From: a bacterium HR23
GTDB taxonomy: Bacteria > Chloroflexota > Dehalococcoidia > Lucifugimonadales > HRBIN23
Assembly (NCBI GenBank): GCA_002923335.1
Contig: BEHZ01000037.1
Span: 1-13,705 of the forward strand
Direction of reading: 5' to 3'
DNA: 13,705 bases
The notes beneath the pieces were generated by a model that was not told where the DNA came from, ran no database searches, and saw only the letters and a program-made list of their open reading frames with translations. The translations under genes were made by a program, and so were the position numbers. This document shows positions 7,242-13,705 of this stretch, piece after piece; positions within the stretch are counted from its first letter, which is position 1; each line of letters opens with the position of its first letter.

Positions 7242-8190
7242 TCTCCACTCCTTCGCTGTTGGCGCTTAGGGATGCAGGCGTCTCGGCTGAATGCAGTATA
7301 GCATCCGGCTGTGCCCAAGGGTGCAGGAGGCCATCCTCCTGGAGGGCGAGGCGCAGGGCGGTAAGGGCGACCTCTATCTGCTCCCGGTCAGGCGTGCGGG
7401 TGGTCAGGGCTTGCAGGGCCAGGCTGGGGGCCAGGAGCCATCGCACCATCGGCAGGTGGGCCTTCTGCCCGCCCCACCGAATCACCTCATAGGAGACGCT
7501 GGCGATAAGGGGCACCAGGGCGAGGCGTGCCAGGGCGCCCTGCCAGAGGGGCAAGTCCCTCAGGAAGGCGAAGGCCAGGATGCTTATCATCCCCACCACC
7601 AGCAAGAAGGCGGTGCCACACCGGGGATGGGCAGTGGGGAAAGGAACCACCTCGGCCGGGGTAAGGGGGCGGCCGTGCTCGTAGGCGTGGATCGCCATAT
7701 GCTCTGCCCCGTGGTAGGCGAACACCCGCTGAATCTCCCGCGCACGCCCGATAAGCCACAGGTAGCCCAGGAACAGCCCCAGGCGCACCATCCCCTCTAT
7801 AAGGTTGGCCAGGAGCACCGGCAGGCCCACCCGCAACAGGGCCTTCCCTCCGGCCAGGGGCAGGAGCAGAAAGATGCCCACCGCCAAAGCGAGGGCAACC
7901 AGCACCGAGCCCCACGCCATGCGGGAAGAGGGGTTGTGCTCTTCCCCACCGGCCACCTGGGCAGAGTAGGTAAGGGCACGCATGCCCAGGGCAAGGGTCT
8001 CCGCAAGGATGATAAGGCCCCGCACCAGGGGAACTCTCCGCCAGGCGCCCTGGAAGAAAAGGGGAAGAGACCACAACTGGGTGGCCAGGGTGCCGTCGGG
8101 GCGGCGCACCGCCAGGGCCACCGCCCGCTGGCCCCGAATCATCACCCCTTCTATGAGGGCCTGTCCACCGTAGGCGAAGGGTTGGGGCAT
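7225..8190 (-). CDS. DUF1385 family membrane protein (YqhQ-like)
   Basis: A 321-aa integral membrane protein of the DUF1385 family, whose biochemical role is not established to my knowledge. Family marks: the N-terminal YGGQALIEGVMIRGQ (residues 7-21), YHGAEH (159-164), HPRCGT (188-193) and TTRTPDREQIEVA (263-275). Hydrophobic segments near 95-115, 122-147, 194-212 and 219-235 look membrane-spanning. The conserved His/Glu/Cys motifs lie between them and could form a metal or catalytic site (inference). The ATG at 8188-8190 gives the canonical family N-terminus and has GGGAGG at 8194-8199, spaced only 3 nt. In many bacteria this gene lies between rpmE and prfA. Here it also follows rpmE but leads into argJ, overlapping it by 17 nt. 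The C-terminal ~30 residues after the family core are not conserved-looking. Confidence 0.93.
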   Translation of the reverse strand: MPQPFAYGGQALIEGVMIRGQRAVALAVRRPDGTLATQLWSLPLFFQGAWRRVPLVRGLIILAETLALGMRALTYSAQVAGGEEHNPSSRMAWGSVLVALALAVGIFLLLPLAGGKALLRVGLPVLLANLIEGMVRLGLFLGYLWLIGRAREIQRVFAYHGAEHMAIHAYEHGRPLTPAEVVPFPTAHPRCGTAFLLVVGMISILAFAFLRDLPLWQGALARLALVPLIASVSYEVIRWGGQKAHLPMVRWLLAPSLALQALTTRTPDREQIEVALTALRLALQEDGLLHPWAQPDAILHSAETPASLSANSEGVENGPGH

Positions 8191-8206
8191 GGGCCTCCCA
8201 AAAGGG

Positions 8207-8234
8207 CACGGGGGTGAGAGGTCTCACCCCCGTG
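8207..8234 (-). terminator. Terminator-like hairpin after rpmE
   Basis: CACGGGGGTGAGA (8207-8219) and TCTCACCCCCGTG (8222-8234) are perfect 13-bp inverted arms around a 2-nt centre; in practice the innermost pairs open to give a small loop. In the minus-strand transcript this stable GC-rich stem comes 16 nt after the rpmE stop codon and is followed by CCC then UUUU. The U-run is short and offset, so termination may be partial. The DUF1385 start codon is only 16 nt past the stem, leaving no room for a new promoter. The arginine genes therefore depend either on read-through or on a promoter inside the ribosomal-protein genes. The stem could also protect an mRNA 3' end. Confidence 0.75.
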
Positions 8235-8250
8235 GCCGGGTGCCGACGCC

Positions 8251-8454
8251 CTACTGCAGTTTGAACTTGCGCTTCAGGCGTTCCACCCGGCCCTCCACAT
8301 CTACGATGCGCTGTTCACCCGTAAAGAAGGGGTGACACTTGTAGCACACCTCAACCCGCAGTTCGGGTTTGGTGGAGCCGGTCGTGAAGGTGTTGCCACA
8401 GATGCAGATCACCCGTGCCTGGGGATACCACGGGGGGTGGATTTTCGCCTTCAT
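8251..8454 (-). CDS. rpmE: 50S ribosomal protein L31, zinc-binding type
   Basis: Structural protein of the large ribosomal subunit, 67 aa, a normal length. It starts MKAKIHPPWY and carries the four-cysteine zinc-ribbon pattern C17-x-C19 ... C37-x-x-C40, marking the zinc-containing (C+) form rather than the zinc-free paralogue made under zinc starvation. The FFTGEQRIVDVEGRVERLKRKF region (residues 43-64) is typical of the family. The ATG at 8452-8454 is one base after the rpmA stop. Its GGAAGG binding site lies in the end of rpmA. A strong hairpin follows its stop codon. Confidence 0.97.
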   Translation of the reverse strand: MKAKIHPPWYPQARVICICGNTFTTGSTKPELRVEVCYKCHPFFTGEQRIVDVEGRVERLKRKFKLQ

Positions 8455-8455
8455 G

Positions 8456-8716
8456 TTAGCCTTCCAGAGGGTAGACGCTTACCCGTTTCTTGGTAGGTGA
8501 AACGAACTCAAAGGCCACCCGGCCGTTGGCCACGGCGTAGAGGGTGAAGTCTTTCCCCATACGCACATTGACGCCCGGGAGGAGGCGTGTGCCCCTCTGG
8601 CGCACCAGCACTGCCCCAGCACGCACCACCTGGCCGGCGTATTCCTTCACACCCAGACGCTTGCCGTGGCTGTCTCTGCCGTTGCGGGATGCTCCGCCCG
8701 TCTTCTTATGCGCCAT
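8456..8716 (-). CDS. rpmA: 50S ribosomal protein L27
   Basis: Large-subunit protein whose N-terminal tail reaches the peptidyl-transferase centre. At 86 aa it has the standard length and the signature start MAHKKTGGASRNGRDS, so there is no cleavable N-terminal extension of the kind found in Firmicutes. GVKEYAGQVVRAGAVLVRQR and GTRLLPGVNVRMGKD are family-typical. The ATG at 8714-8716 has a full GGAGGTGA (8723-8730), whose last bases form the TGA stop of rplU, leaving a 6-nt gap. The order rplU-rpmA is nearly universal; here rpmE follows directly. Confidence 0.98.
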   Translation of the reverse strand: MAHKKTGGASRNGRDSHGKRLGVKEYAGQVVRAGAVLVRQRGTRLLPGVNVRMGKDFTLYAVANGRVAFEFVSPTKKRVSVYPLEG

Positions 8717-8722
8717 GGGTCT

Positions 8723-9097
8723 TCACCTCCCCGTTGCGTCTGTTTCCGCCTGGGGAGGAGCGTCCGAGGGGGACACCTCTCCCACCAGGATATCCTTGAT
8801 GAGCAGGCGGGTATACCACTGGCGATGCCCGCTCTTCCGGCGGTAGCGCTTCTTAGGCTTGTATTTGAAGACGATGATTTTCGGCCCGCGGAATACCTCT
8901 CGCACCTCTGCCCGCACCCTGGCCCCGTCCAGGGAGGGCTGGCCGATGAGGACTTGCCCATCCCGCTCCACCAGGAGCACATCCGTTAGGTCTATTTCAG
9001 AGCCGGGTTGGGCGTCCAGCCGTTCCACATCAATGGTGTCGCCGGGGCTCACCTTATACTGCTTTCCCCCGGCACGGATGATAGCGTAGAGGGCCAC
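8723..9097 (-). CDS. rplU: 50S ribosomal protein L21
   Basis: Large-subunit 23S rRNA-binding protein, first gene of the rplU-rpmA-rpmE group. The 124-aa reading starts at GTG 9095-9097, giving (V/M)ALYAIIRAGGKQYKV, the normal L21 beginning, with GGAAGGA (9103-9109) 5 nt upstream. Longer readings from 9307 or from ATG 9130 are rejected: the ATG at 9130 overlaps the TATAAT box of the promoter and the extra residues do not resemble L21. The signature YKPKKRYRRKSGHRQWYTRL lies at residues 79-98. The C-terminal tail (SPSDAPPQAETDATGR) is polar and slightly longer than in the shortest homologues. Confidence 0.97.
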   Translation of the reverse strand: MALYAIIRAGGKQYKVSPGDTIDVERLDAQPGSEIDLTDVLLVERDGQVLIGQPSLDGARVRAEVREVFRGPKIIVFKYKPKKRYRRKSGHRQWYTRLLIKDILVGEVSPSDAPPQAETDATGR

Positions 9098-9128
9098 GGC
9101 TATCCTTCCCTTTGGTTTTCGCGCTTTC

Positions 9129-9154
9129 ATTATAGCACACCTGGTGGGTGTCAA
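9129..9154 (-). promoter_or_regulatory. Promoter of the rplU-rpmA-rpmE operon
   Basis: On the minus strand TATAAT (9134-9129) is preceded by TGC, giving a perfect extended -10 (TGnTATAAT). A perfect TTGACA lies at 9154-9149, separated by 14 bp, shorter than the 16-18 bp optimum. The extended -10 may compensate, or the -35 contact is partial. Transcription would start near 9122, giving a leader of about 25 nt that contains the GGAAGGA binding site before the GTG at 9097. Confidence 0.75.
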
Positions 9155-9264
9155 CATCCAGGGGGGTCTTGACGCACTGACGCATAACCCCGAGGGGGTG
9201 CCTCGGCAGAACCTTTGACCCCTGCGACCTCCCGGGCCGGGGAAGGCCAGCCCCAAGTTGCCCT

Positions 9265-9273
9265 TGCTACAAT
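9265..9273 (+). promoter_or_regulatory. Possible extended -10 promoter of the giant membrane protein gene
   Basis: TGCTACAAT (9265-9273) fits an extended -10 with one mismatch to TATAAT and lies 33 nt before the ATG at 9307. No good -35 is found 16-18 bp upstream. TTGACC at 9215-9220 is far too distant to pair with it. This is the best plus-strand candidate but weak compared with the rplU promoter. Confidence 0.35.
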
Positions 9274-9306
9274 ACCCCTGACGGACGGGCGACGGTGAAG
9301 CACACA

Positions 9307-12300
9307 ATGCAAGGGGCGTGGCCCCGTGCGAGGTGGATGGGGGTGCTGGGCGTGCTCCTGGCGCTGGCCCTGGCCCTGCGCCTCTTTGGGCTGAACTGGG
9401 ACGGGGGAAACCTCTTCCATCCCGATGAGCGGGCCATCTTGTGGTGTGTCAACGACTTGGGGCGGGCGCCATCCTATTACACCGAACGGCGCTTCTGCGG
9501 GCGGGCCGAAGCCCCCTGGAACCCCGCCTGGTTCCCTTACGGGAGCCTCCCCCTCTACCTTCTAAAGGTCGTCCAGAAGGCGGTGGCCTCCTGGAAGGAC
9601 CTGGGGATGGCCGACCTGCGCATCCCCGGACGCATCCTCACCGCCCTGGCGGATACGGTAATTGTGCTGGGGGTCTTCCTGCTAGGGAAGAGCCTTTTTG
9701 GGATGCGGGAGGGCGTGCTGGGGGCCTTCCTGGCCACCTTTGCGGTTCTCCATATCCAGTTGGCCCACTTCTTTACGGCGGACACCTTCCTGGCCCTGTT
9801 TAGCCTTCTGGCGGTGCTGGCTACCTTCCCTGTGGCCCGACGGGGGAGCCTCTTGTGGGCGGGGGCCAGCGGAGCACTGGCGGGATTTGCCCTGGCCTCT
9901 AAGTTCTCCGCTGCGCCCCTGTTTCTGCCTCTGGCGCTAGCCCCTTTTCTCTACCTCCTCGGTGGAGACGGGGACGCTATCCGCTGGACACCCCCCAGTG
10001 GATGGCGGTGGGCTCGTGGGGGCCTGGCTCTGGCCGTCGCCTTCGCGTGCGCCCTGGGCGCCACCTTCCTGGCGGAGCCTTACGCCTTCCTGGACTGGCC
10101 CAAGTTCCTGGCCGATGTTCGGGAGCAGAGCGAGATGGCCCGCCGCCTGCGGGACTATCCCTACACCCTTCAATATGTCGGCACGCCGGCCTATCTATAC
10201 CACCTGGACCAACTGGCCCGCTGGGGGTTGGGGTGGCCGGTGGGGGCGGTGGCGTGGGTGGGGCTGGTGGTGTCGCCGTGGTGGGCGTGGCGCTCCCGTC
10301 GCCGGGCGGAGGTGCTGGCGTTGGCGTGGGTTCTCCCCTATTTCCTCGTCGTGGGGGGACTGCAGGTGAAATACCTGCGCTACCTTTTGCCCATCGTCCC
10401 TTTCCTGCTGGTCTACGGCGCCCGCCTGCTGACGGCGCTGCTAGACGGAGCCGGGGGAATACCGCAGGCACGGTGGACACGGGTGGTTACCCTGCTGGCG
10501 CGGGCGGTGGTGGGAGGAGTGCTTGGATGGGCGATGCTCTATGGCATAGCCTACGCCAGTATGTATCGGGCGCCCCATCCTGCTGAACGAGCGTCCCAAT
10601 GGCTCGTAGAGCATGCCCGCCCCGGTGCGCGTATCCTGAGGGAGCATTGGGAGGAGGGCCTGCCCAACCTCTGGGCTTTCAAAGTGGAGGAACTCCCCCT
10701 CTACAACCCCGACACTTTTGAGAAAGCCGATTACCTGGCCCGCCGCCTGGCGGACGCCGATTACTTGGTCTTCTACAGCCAGCGTCTGTATGGGACTATC
10801 CCCCGCCTGCCGGGGCGTTACCCCCTCTCCGGCCACTACTATCGTCTGCTCTTCTCGGGGCAATTGGGGTATCGGCTGGTGTATTGGCAGGGGCGCTGGC
10901 CCGGCTTGCCCGGCATCGCCCTGATGGACGATACCTTTGGTCGTCCGGGACTACCCATGCCCGAGCAGTTGCGCTCCTGGAAGCCTGCTCCCCTTACCCT
11001 GCGTCTGGGGTTCGCCGACGAGTCCTTTACCGTGTATGACCATCCCCTGGTGCTGGTGTTCCAGCGGGTGGAGGTGGTCTCCGCTGATGCTCTGCGAGAG
11101 CGTTTGCTGGAGGGAATGACCCTGACGCCCGCCAGGCGTGGCGTGCGCCCTATGCCTCTCCTCTCCCCCGGGGAATGGGCCGACCAGCAGGAAGGAGGCA
11201 CCTGGGTGCGGGTCTTCCCCCCGGGCGACCCCCTGGGACGCTATCCCCTGGTGGGCTGGCTGGTGGGTCTCTACCTGGTGTCCTCAGCGGGGGTGCTATG
11301 GGGGTTCTGGGCCTTCCGCTCCCTGCCCGATAGGGGCTGGTTGATCGGGCGCACCCTGGGCTTGCTGGGGACGGCCTACCTGGCGTGGCTTTTCGCCAGC
11401 ACGAAGCTGCTTCCCTTTGGGCGGGGAAGCGTGGCCCTCTTTGTAGGGGCGCTGGTGGTAGGAGGGAGCATCCTGGCGTGGCGAGGGCGAAGGGAATGGG
11501 GTGGGTTTCTGCGAGAGCGGTGGCGACTGCTGGCACTGGAGGAGGCCCTTTTCCTGGGGGCCTTTGGGGCTTTTGTGCTTCTGCGCATGGCCAACCCCGA
11601 CCTGTGGCACCCCTACCGTGGCGGGGAAAAGCCCATGGACCTGGCTTACATGAACGCGGTGGTCAAGTCCACTTGGTTCCCGCCCTACGACCCGTGGTTT
11701 GCGGGCGGGTCTATGAACTACTACTACTTTGGTCAGGCTTTGGTGGCCACCCTGGTGCGTCTGACGGCCATCCCGACGCCTATCTCCTATAACCTGGCGG
11801 TGTCCACTTTCTACGCCCTGGCGGTGGGGAACGCCTTCAGCGTCGCCTATGCCCTGGGCGGAGGCCGGGGGGGGCTGGAGAGGAGGGGGCTGGCGGTGGG
11901 TTGCGCCGGGGCGGTCTTCGCCTTTCTGGTGGGCAACCTGGACGGGGCGGTGCAACTCCTCCAGGGAGCGTGGGCATCCCTGCACGGGCGCCCCTTCCCC
12001 ACCTTTGATTTTTGGCGCCCCACCCGACTGATGCCTCCCGACCCTCCGGGCTTTGAAATCACCGAGTTCCCTTTCTTCACCTTCCTTTTTGCAGACCTGC
12101 ACGCCCATCTGCTGGCCATACCTTTGGCCCTGATGGTGATAGGCTGTGCCCTCTGCCTGGTGCAGGAGGCGTTTCGGGGGAATAGGCTTCCTTCCCCCGC
12201 TTTGATAACGGCAACCGCTCTGGGTGTGGGGGCGCTCTACCCCACCAACTCGTGGGACTTCCCCACCTTCGGCGTCCTGGTGGTGGCGGCGGGTGCCTTG

Positions 12301-13705
12301 GCGGGTTGCCTGGGGGAGAGCGTCCGGGGGGGCGGTAGACCGAACCGCATTCCCGGCAATGGGGTGGATGCGTGTGTGCATCCCTGCAGGGCACGGGTAG
12401 GGAGAGCCACTCTTGCACTCCCTTGGTCGGGGTGGGCGTCCGCGTGGACAGGGGGGATGGTGGGTCTGGGGCTGGTGGTGGGGGGCATCCTGCTTTTCCT
12501 GCCCTTCCATATGCGCTTTTCCGCGCCCGTATCGGGGGTTGAGCCTACCGTTGCCAAGACTATGCTGACTCATTACCTGGCTATTCACGGTCTCTTCCTC
12601 TTCCCGCTGGCTACCTGGCTGGTGTGGGAAGGGTTTGCGGTTGTGTGGAGAACGCTCCTGGGTAGTCGGGGGGTGGGGTGGATGCTGGCAGTGGGGACGC
12701 TGACAGGTGTGCTTCTGGGCCTGGTGGCCAAGGGGTATGCGACGGTTGCCCTGCTGGTGGGGCTGGGGATACTGGGAGCAGGGGCAGGGTGGCGGGCGTG
12801 GGAACGGAGGGACGGGAAGGCCCTTTTCGCCCTGCTGCTGGCGGGAGTGGCCTTCGCCATCGGCATCGGGGTGGATTTCCTGCGTCTGCGGGGCGATATT
12901 GACCGGATGAACACGGTGTTCAAGTTCTACATCCACGGATGGGTGTTGCTGGCGCTGGCCTCGGCGTTCGCCCTGGGGCAGGTGTTCTCTCGGTTGAGGG
13001 GAGACGCCGTCCACCGAGCGCCGGCGCACCTGATGCCCACTCTGGCGGGGTGCCCTCCCGAGGCGGGTGCCGAGGGGTTCGTGGGCACGGGCAAACGGGG
13101 TATGCCCTGGTGGGGTATGGCGTGGACAGGAGGCTTCCTCCTCCTGCTGGCAGGCGCTCTGGTCTATCCCGTGCTGGGCACCCGTGCGCGCTTGTCCGAC
13201 CGCTTCCGCATTCTCCCCCTGACACTGGACGGCACCGCCTTTATGGAGCAGGCGGTTTACCAGGACGACCGTGGGCAAACCGCTCTGCGGTGGGACAAGG
13301 AGGCCATTCGCTGGCTGTGGGAGCACGTGCAAGGCTCGCCTGTTATCGCCGAGGCCAACACCCCCCTCTACCGCTGGGGTGGGCGGGTGTCGGTTTATAC
13401 CGGCCTGCCCTCGGTGGTGGGGTGGTCGTGGCACCAGATGCAACAGCGGTGTGGTGTGCCCGACTGCCCACCGGTGGAGGAGCGCCTGGCGGACCTCCAG
13501 CGCCTCTTTTCCACCGTTGACGTAAATATCGCCCGAGACATCCTGGCCAAGTATGGGGTGCGGTATGTGTATGTGGGGGAGACGGAACTCCTCTATTACC
13601 CGCAGGAGGGCATAGAGAAGTTTGCCCGGATGGAACGGCGTGGCCTGCTGGAGGTGGTTTACCATAACGAGAAAGTTACCATCTACCGGGTGTCCTGGGG
13701 GCCAT
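9307..13705 (+). CDS. Two-module GT-C glycosyltransferase-like / DUF2298 membrane protein, 3' end cut
   Basis: One uninterrupted frame of 1466 codons runs from ATG 9307 to the window end. GGTGA lies 8 nt upstream; GTG 9295 is an in-frame alternative. The N-terminal module (about residues 1-640) begins with a membrane helix (11-29), then the GT-C first-loop motif FHPDER (37-42), HFFTAD (154-159), more helices and a soluble domain at about 410-635. This resembles family-39 dolichyl/polyprenyl-phosphate-sugar mannosyltransferases. The C-terminal module (about 640 onward) is DUF2298 (Chlor_Arch_YYY): MNYYYFGQ (803-810), FADLHAHL (928-935), YPTNSWDFPT (978-987), RMNTVFKFY (1200-1208) and a soluble tail with YTGLPSVVGWSWHQMQQR (1364-1381). 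It probably transfers lipid-linked sugar on the outer face of the membrane; donor and acceptor are unknown. The tail's ending (VTIYRV) suggests few residues are missing. Confidence 0.9.
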   Translation, partial: MQGAWPRARWMGVLGVLLALALALRLFGLNWDGGNLFHPDERAILWCVNDLGRAPSYYTERRFCGRAEAPWNPAWFPYGSLPLYLLKVVQKAVASWKDLGMADLRIPGRILTALADTVIVLGVFLLGKSLFGMREGVLGAFLATFAVLHIQLAHFFTADTFLALFSLLAVLATFPVARRGSLLWAGASGALAGFALASKFSAAPLFLPLALAPFLYLLGGDGDAIRWTPPSGWRWARGGLALAVAFACALGATFLAEPYAFLDWPKFLADVREQSEMARRLRDYPYTLQYVGTPAYLYHLDQLARWGLGWPVGAVAWVGLVVSPWWAWRSRRRAEVLALAWVLPYFLVVGGLQVKYLRYLLPIVPFLLVYGARLLTALLDGAGGIPQARWTRVVTLLARAVVGGVLGWAMLYGIAYASMYRAPHPAERASQWLVEHARPGARILREHWEEGLPNLWAFKVEELPLYNPDTFEKADYLARRLADADYLVFYSQRLYGTIPRLPGRYPLSGHYYRLLFSGQLGYRLVYWQGRWPGLPGIALMDDTFGRPGLPMPEQLRSWKPAPLTLRLGFADESFTVYDHPLVLVFQRVEVVSADALRERLLEGMTLTPARRGVRPMPLLSPGEWADQQEGGTWVRVFPPGDPLGRYPLVGWLVGLYLVSSAGVLWGFWAFRSLPDRGWLIGRTLGLLGTAYLAWLFASTKLLPFGRGSVALFVGALVVGGSILAWRGRREWGGFLRERWRLLALEEALFLGAFGAFVLLRMANPDLWHPYRGGEKPMDLAYMNAVVKSTWFPPYDPWFAGGSMNYYYFGQALVATLVRLTAIPTPISYNLAVSTFYALAVGNAFSVAYALGGGRGGLERRGLAVGCAGAVFAFLVGNLDGAVQLLQGAWASLHGRPFPTFDFWRPTRLMPPDPPGFEITEFPFFTFLFADLHAHLLAIPLALMVIGCALCLVQEAFRGNRLPSPALITATALGVGALYPTNSWDFPTFGVLVVAAGALAGCLGESVRGGGRPNRIPGNGVDACVHPCRARVGRATLALPWSGWASAWTGGMVGLGLVVGGILLFLPFHMRFSAPVSGVEPTVAKTMLTHYLAIHGLFLFPLATWLVWEGFAVVWRTLLGSRGVGWMLAVGTLTGVLLGLVAKGYATVALLVGLGILGAGAGWRAWERRDGKALFALLLAGVAFAIGIGVDFLRLRGDIDRMNTVFKFYIHGWVLLALASAFALGQVFSRLRGDAVHRAPAHLMPTLAGCPPEAGAEGFVGTGKRGMPWWGMAWTGGFLLLLAGALVYPVLGTRARLSDRFRILPLTLDGTAFMEQAVYQDDRGQTALRWDKEAIRWLWEHVQGSPVIAEANTPLYRWGGRVSVYTGLPSVVGWSWHQMQQRCGVPDCPPVEERLADLQRLFSTVDVNIARDILAKYGVRYVYVGETELLYYPQEGIEKFARMERRGLLEVVYHNEKVTIYRVSWGP
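12322..12447 (+). other. Low-conservation insert in a loop of the giant membrane protein
   Basis: Between two membrane helices of the DUF2298 module, residues about 1006-1047 form a Gly/Arg/Cys-rich stretch (GNGVDACVHPCRARVGRAT at 1017-1035) unlike the hydrophobic surroundings and unlike the loop lengths I expect for the family. It contains GGATGC (12366-12371) and GCATCC (12378-12383), a perfect 6-bp inverted repeat around GTGTGT. The frame stays open through it. It could be an in-frame insertion of a dispersed repeat or just a variable loop. Confidence 0.35.

Larger units (their letters stand above)
9098..9306. promoter_or_regulatory. Divergent intergenic region between rplU and the giant membrane protein
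   Basis: This 209-nt region is the longest gene-free stretch in the window. Besides the rplU promoter it holds two adjacent copies of TGACGCA (9170-9176 and 9178-9184) and a 6-bp hairpin CCGAGG/CCTCGG (9190-9195 and 9201-9206). The direct repeats fall about 48-62 nt upstream of the predicted rplU start, where an activator could bind. No regulator can be named from these sites, and both elements are short enough to arise by chance. No small ORF with a convincing start was seen. Confidence 0.45.

Noticed and set aside
1..9306. ArgR-type operator (ARG box) for the arginine genes
   Set aside because: I looked in the gaps and upstream regions for A/T-rich paired palindromes and saw none; the gaps are G+C-rich and mostly too short.
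9098..9307. Longer L21 reading starting at 9307 or 9130
   Set aside because: The extension contains the rplU promoter and does not resemble L21; the GTG at 9097 has a well-spaced binding site and gives the normal L21 N-terminus.
11296..13665. 789-codon open frame on the minus strand, antisense to the giant membrane protein
   Set aside because: It is rich in Pro, Gln, His and Arg with no domain resemblance, while the plus frame shows clear GT-C and DUF2298 motifs. Long antisense frames are expected opposite G+C-rich, Leu/Val/Gly-rich coding sequence.
1..13705. CRISPR array, tRNA, rRNA, insertion sequence or prophage genes
   Set aside because: No regularly spaced repeats, no tRNA-like cloverleaf, no transposase or integrase motifs, and no long terminal repeats were visible.

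Overview
The window is G+C-rich bacterial DNA, almost fully coding, and most likely from a member of the Chloroflexota (Dehalococcoidia/SAR202-like lineages would fit). The main reason is the right-hand gene. It is a very long membrane protein that joins a GT-C glycosyltransferase-like module to a DUF2298 ('Chlor_Arch_YYY') module, an architecture I associate with Chloroflexota. GTG starts, tight gene packing and Shine-Dalgarno sequences are consistent with this. The assignment is an inference from gene content, not from a phylogenetic marker.

Layout: everything from position 1 to 9097 reads on the minus strand, so transcription runs right to left. The order of transcription is rplU (L21), rpmA (L27), rpmE (L31), a DUF1385 membrane protein, argJ, a GNAT acetyltransferase, argB, argD, argG, an acyl-CoA dehydrogenase and argH (cut by the window start). 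A strong promoter with a perfect extended -10 (TGCTATAAT) lies just upstream of rplU. A 13-bp perfect hairpin with a short U-run lies between rpmE and DUF1385, where it would end or attenuate the ribosomal-protein transcript. The remaining minus-strand genes are separated by 2 to 106 nt or overlap by 4 to 17 nt, so they look like one operon. From 9307 a single open frame of at least 1466 codons runs on the plus strand to the window end, diverging from rplU across a 209-nt intergenic region.

How the genes work together: argJ, argB, argD, argG and argH give most of the acetylated arginine pathway. ArgJ recycles acetyl groups between ornithine and glutamate, ArgB phosphorylates N-acetylglutamate, ArgD transaminates, and ArgG and ArgH convert citrulline to arginine. 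argC, argF and carAB are not in the window. Two genes do not belong to the textbook pathway. One is a phosphinothricin/arsinothricin-type GNAT that overlaps argB by 4 nt and sits under an unusual hairpin covering part of its ribosome binding site. The other is an acyl-CoA dehydrogenase wedged between argG and argH, 2 nt from the argH start.

Most worth a second look: the GNAT as a possible glutamate N-acetyltransferase with a hairpin-gated start, the acyl-CoA dehydrogenase inside the arginine operon, the attenuator-like hairpin linking ribosomal-protein and arginine genes, and the giant two-module membrane protein. I saw no CRISPR array, tRNA, rRNA, insertion sequence or clearly new multi-gene defence system.
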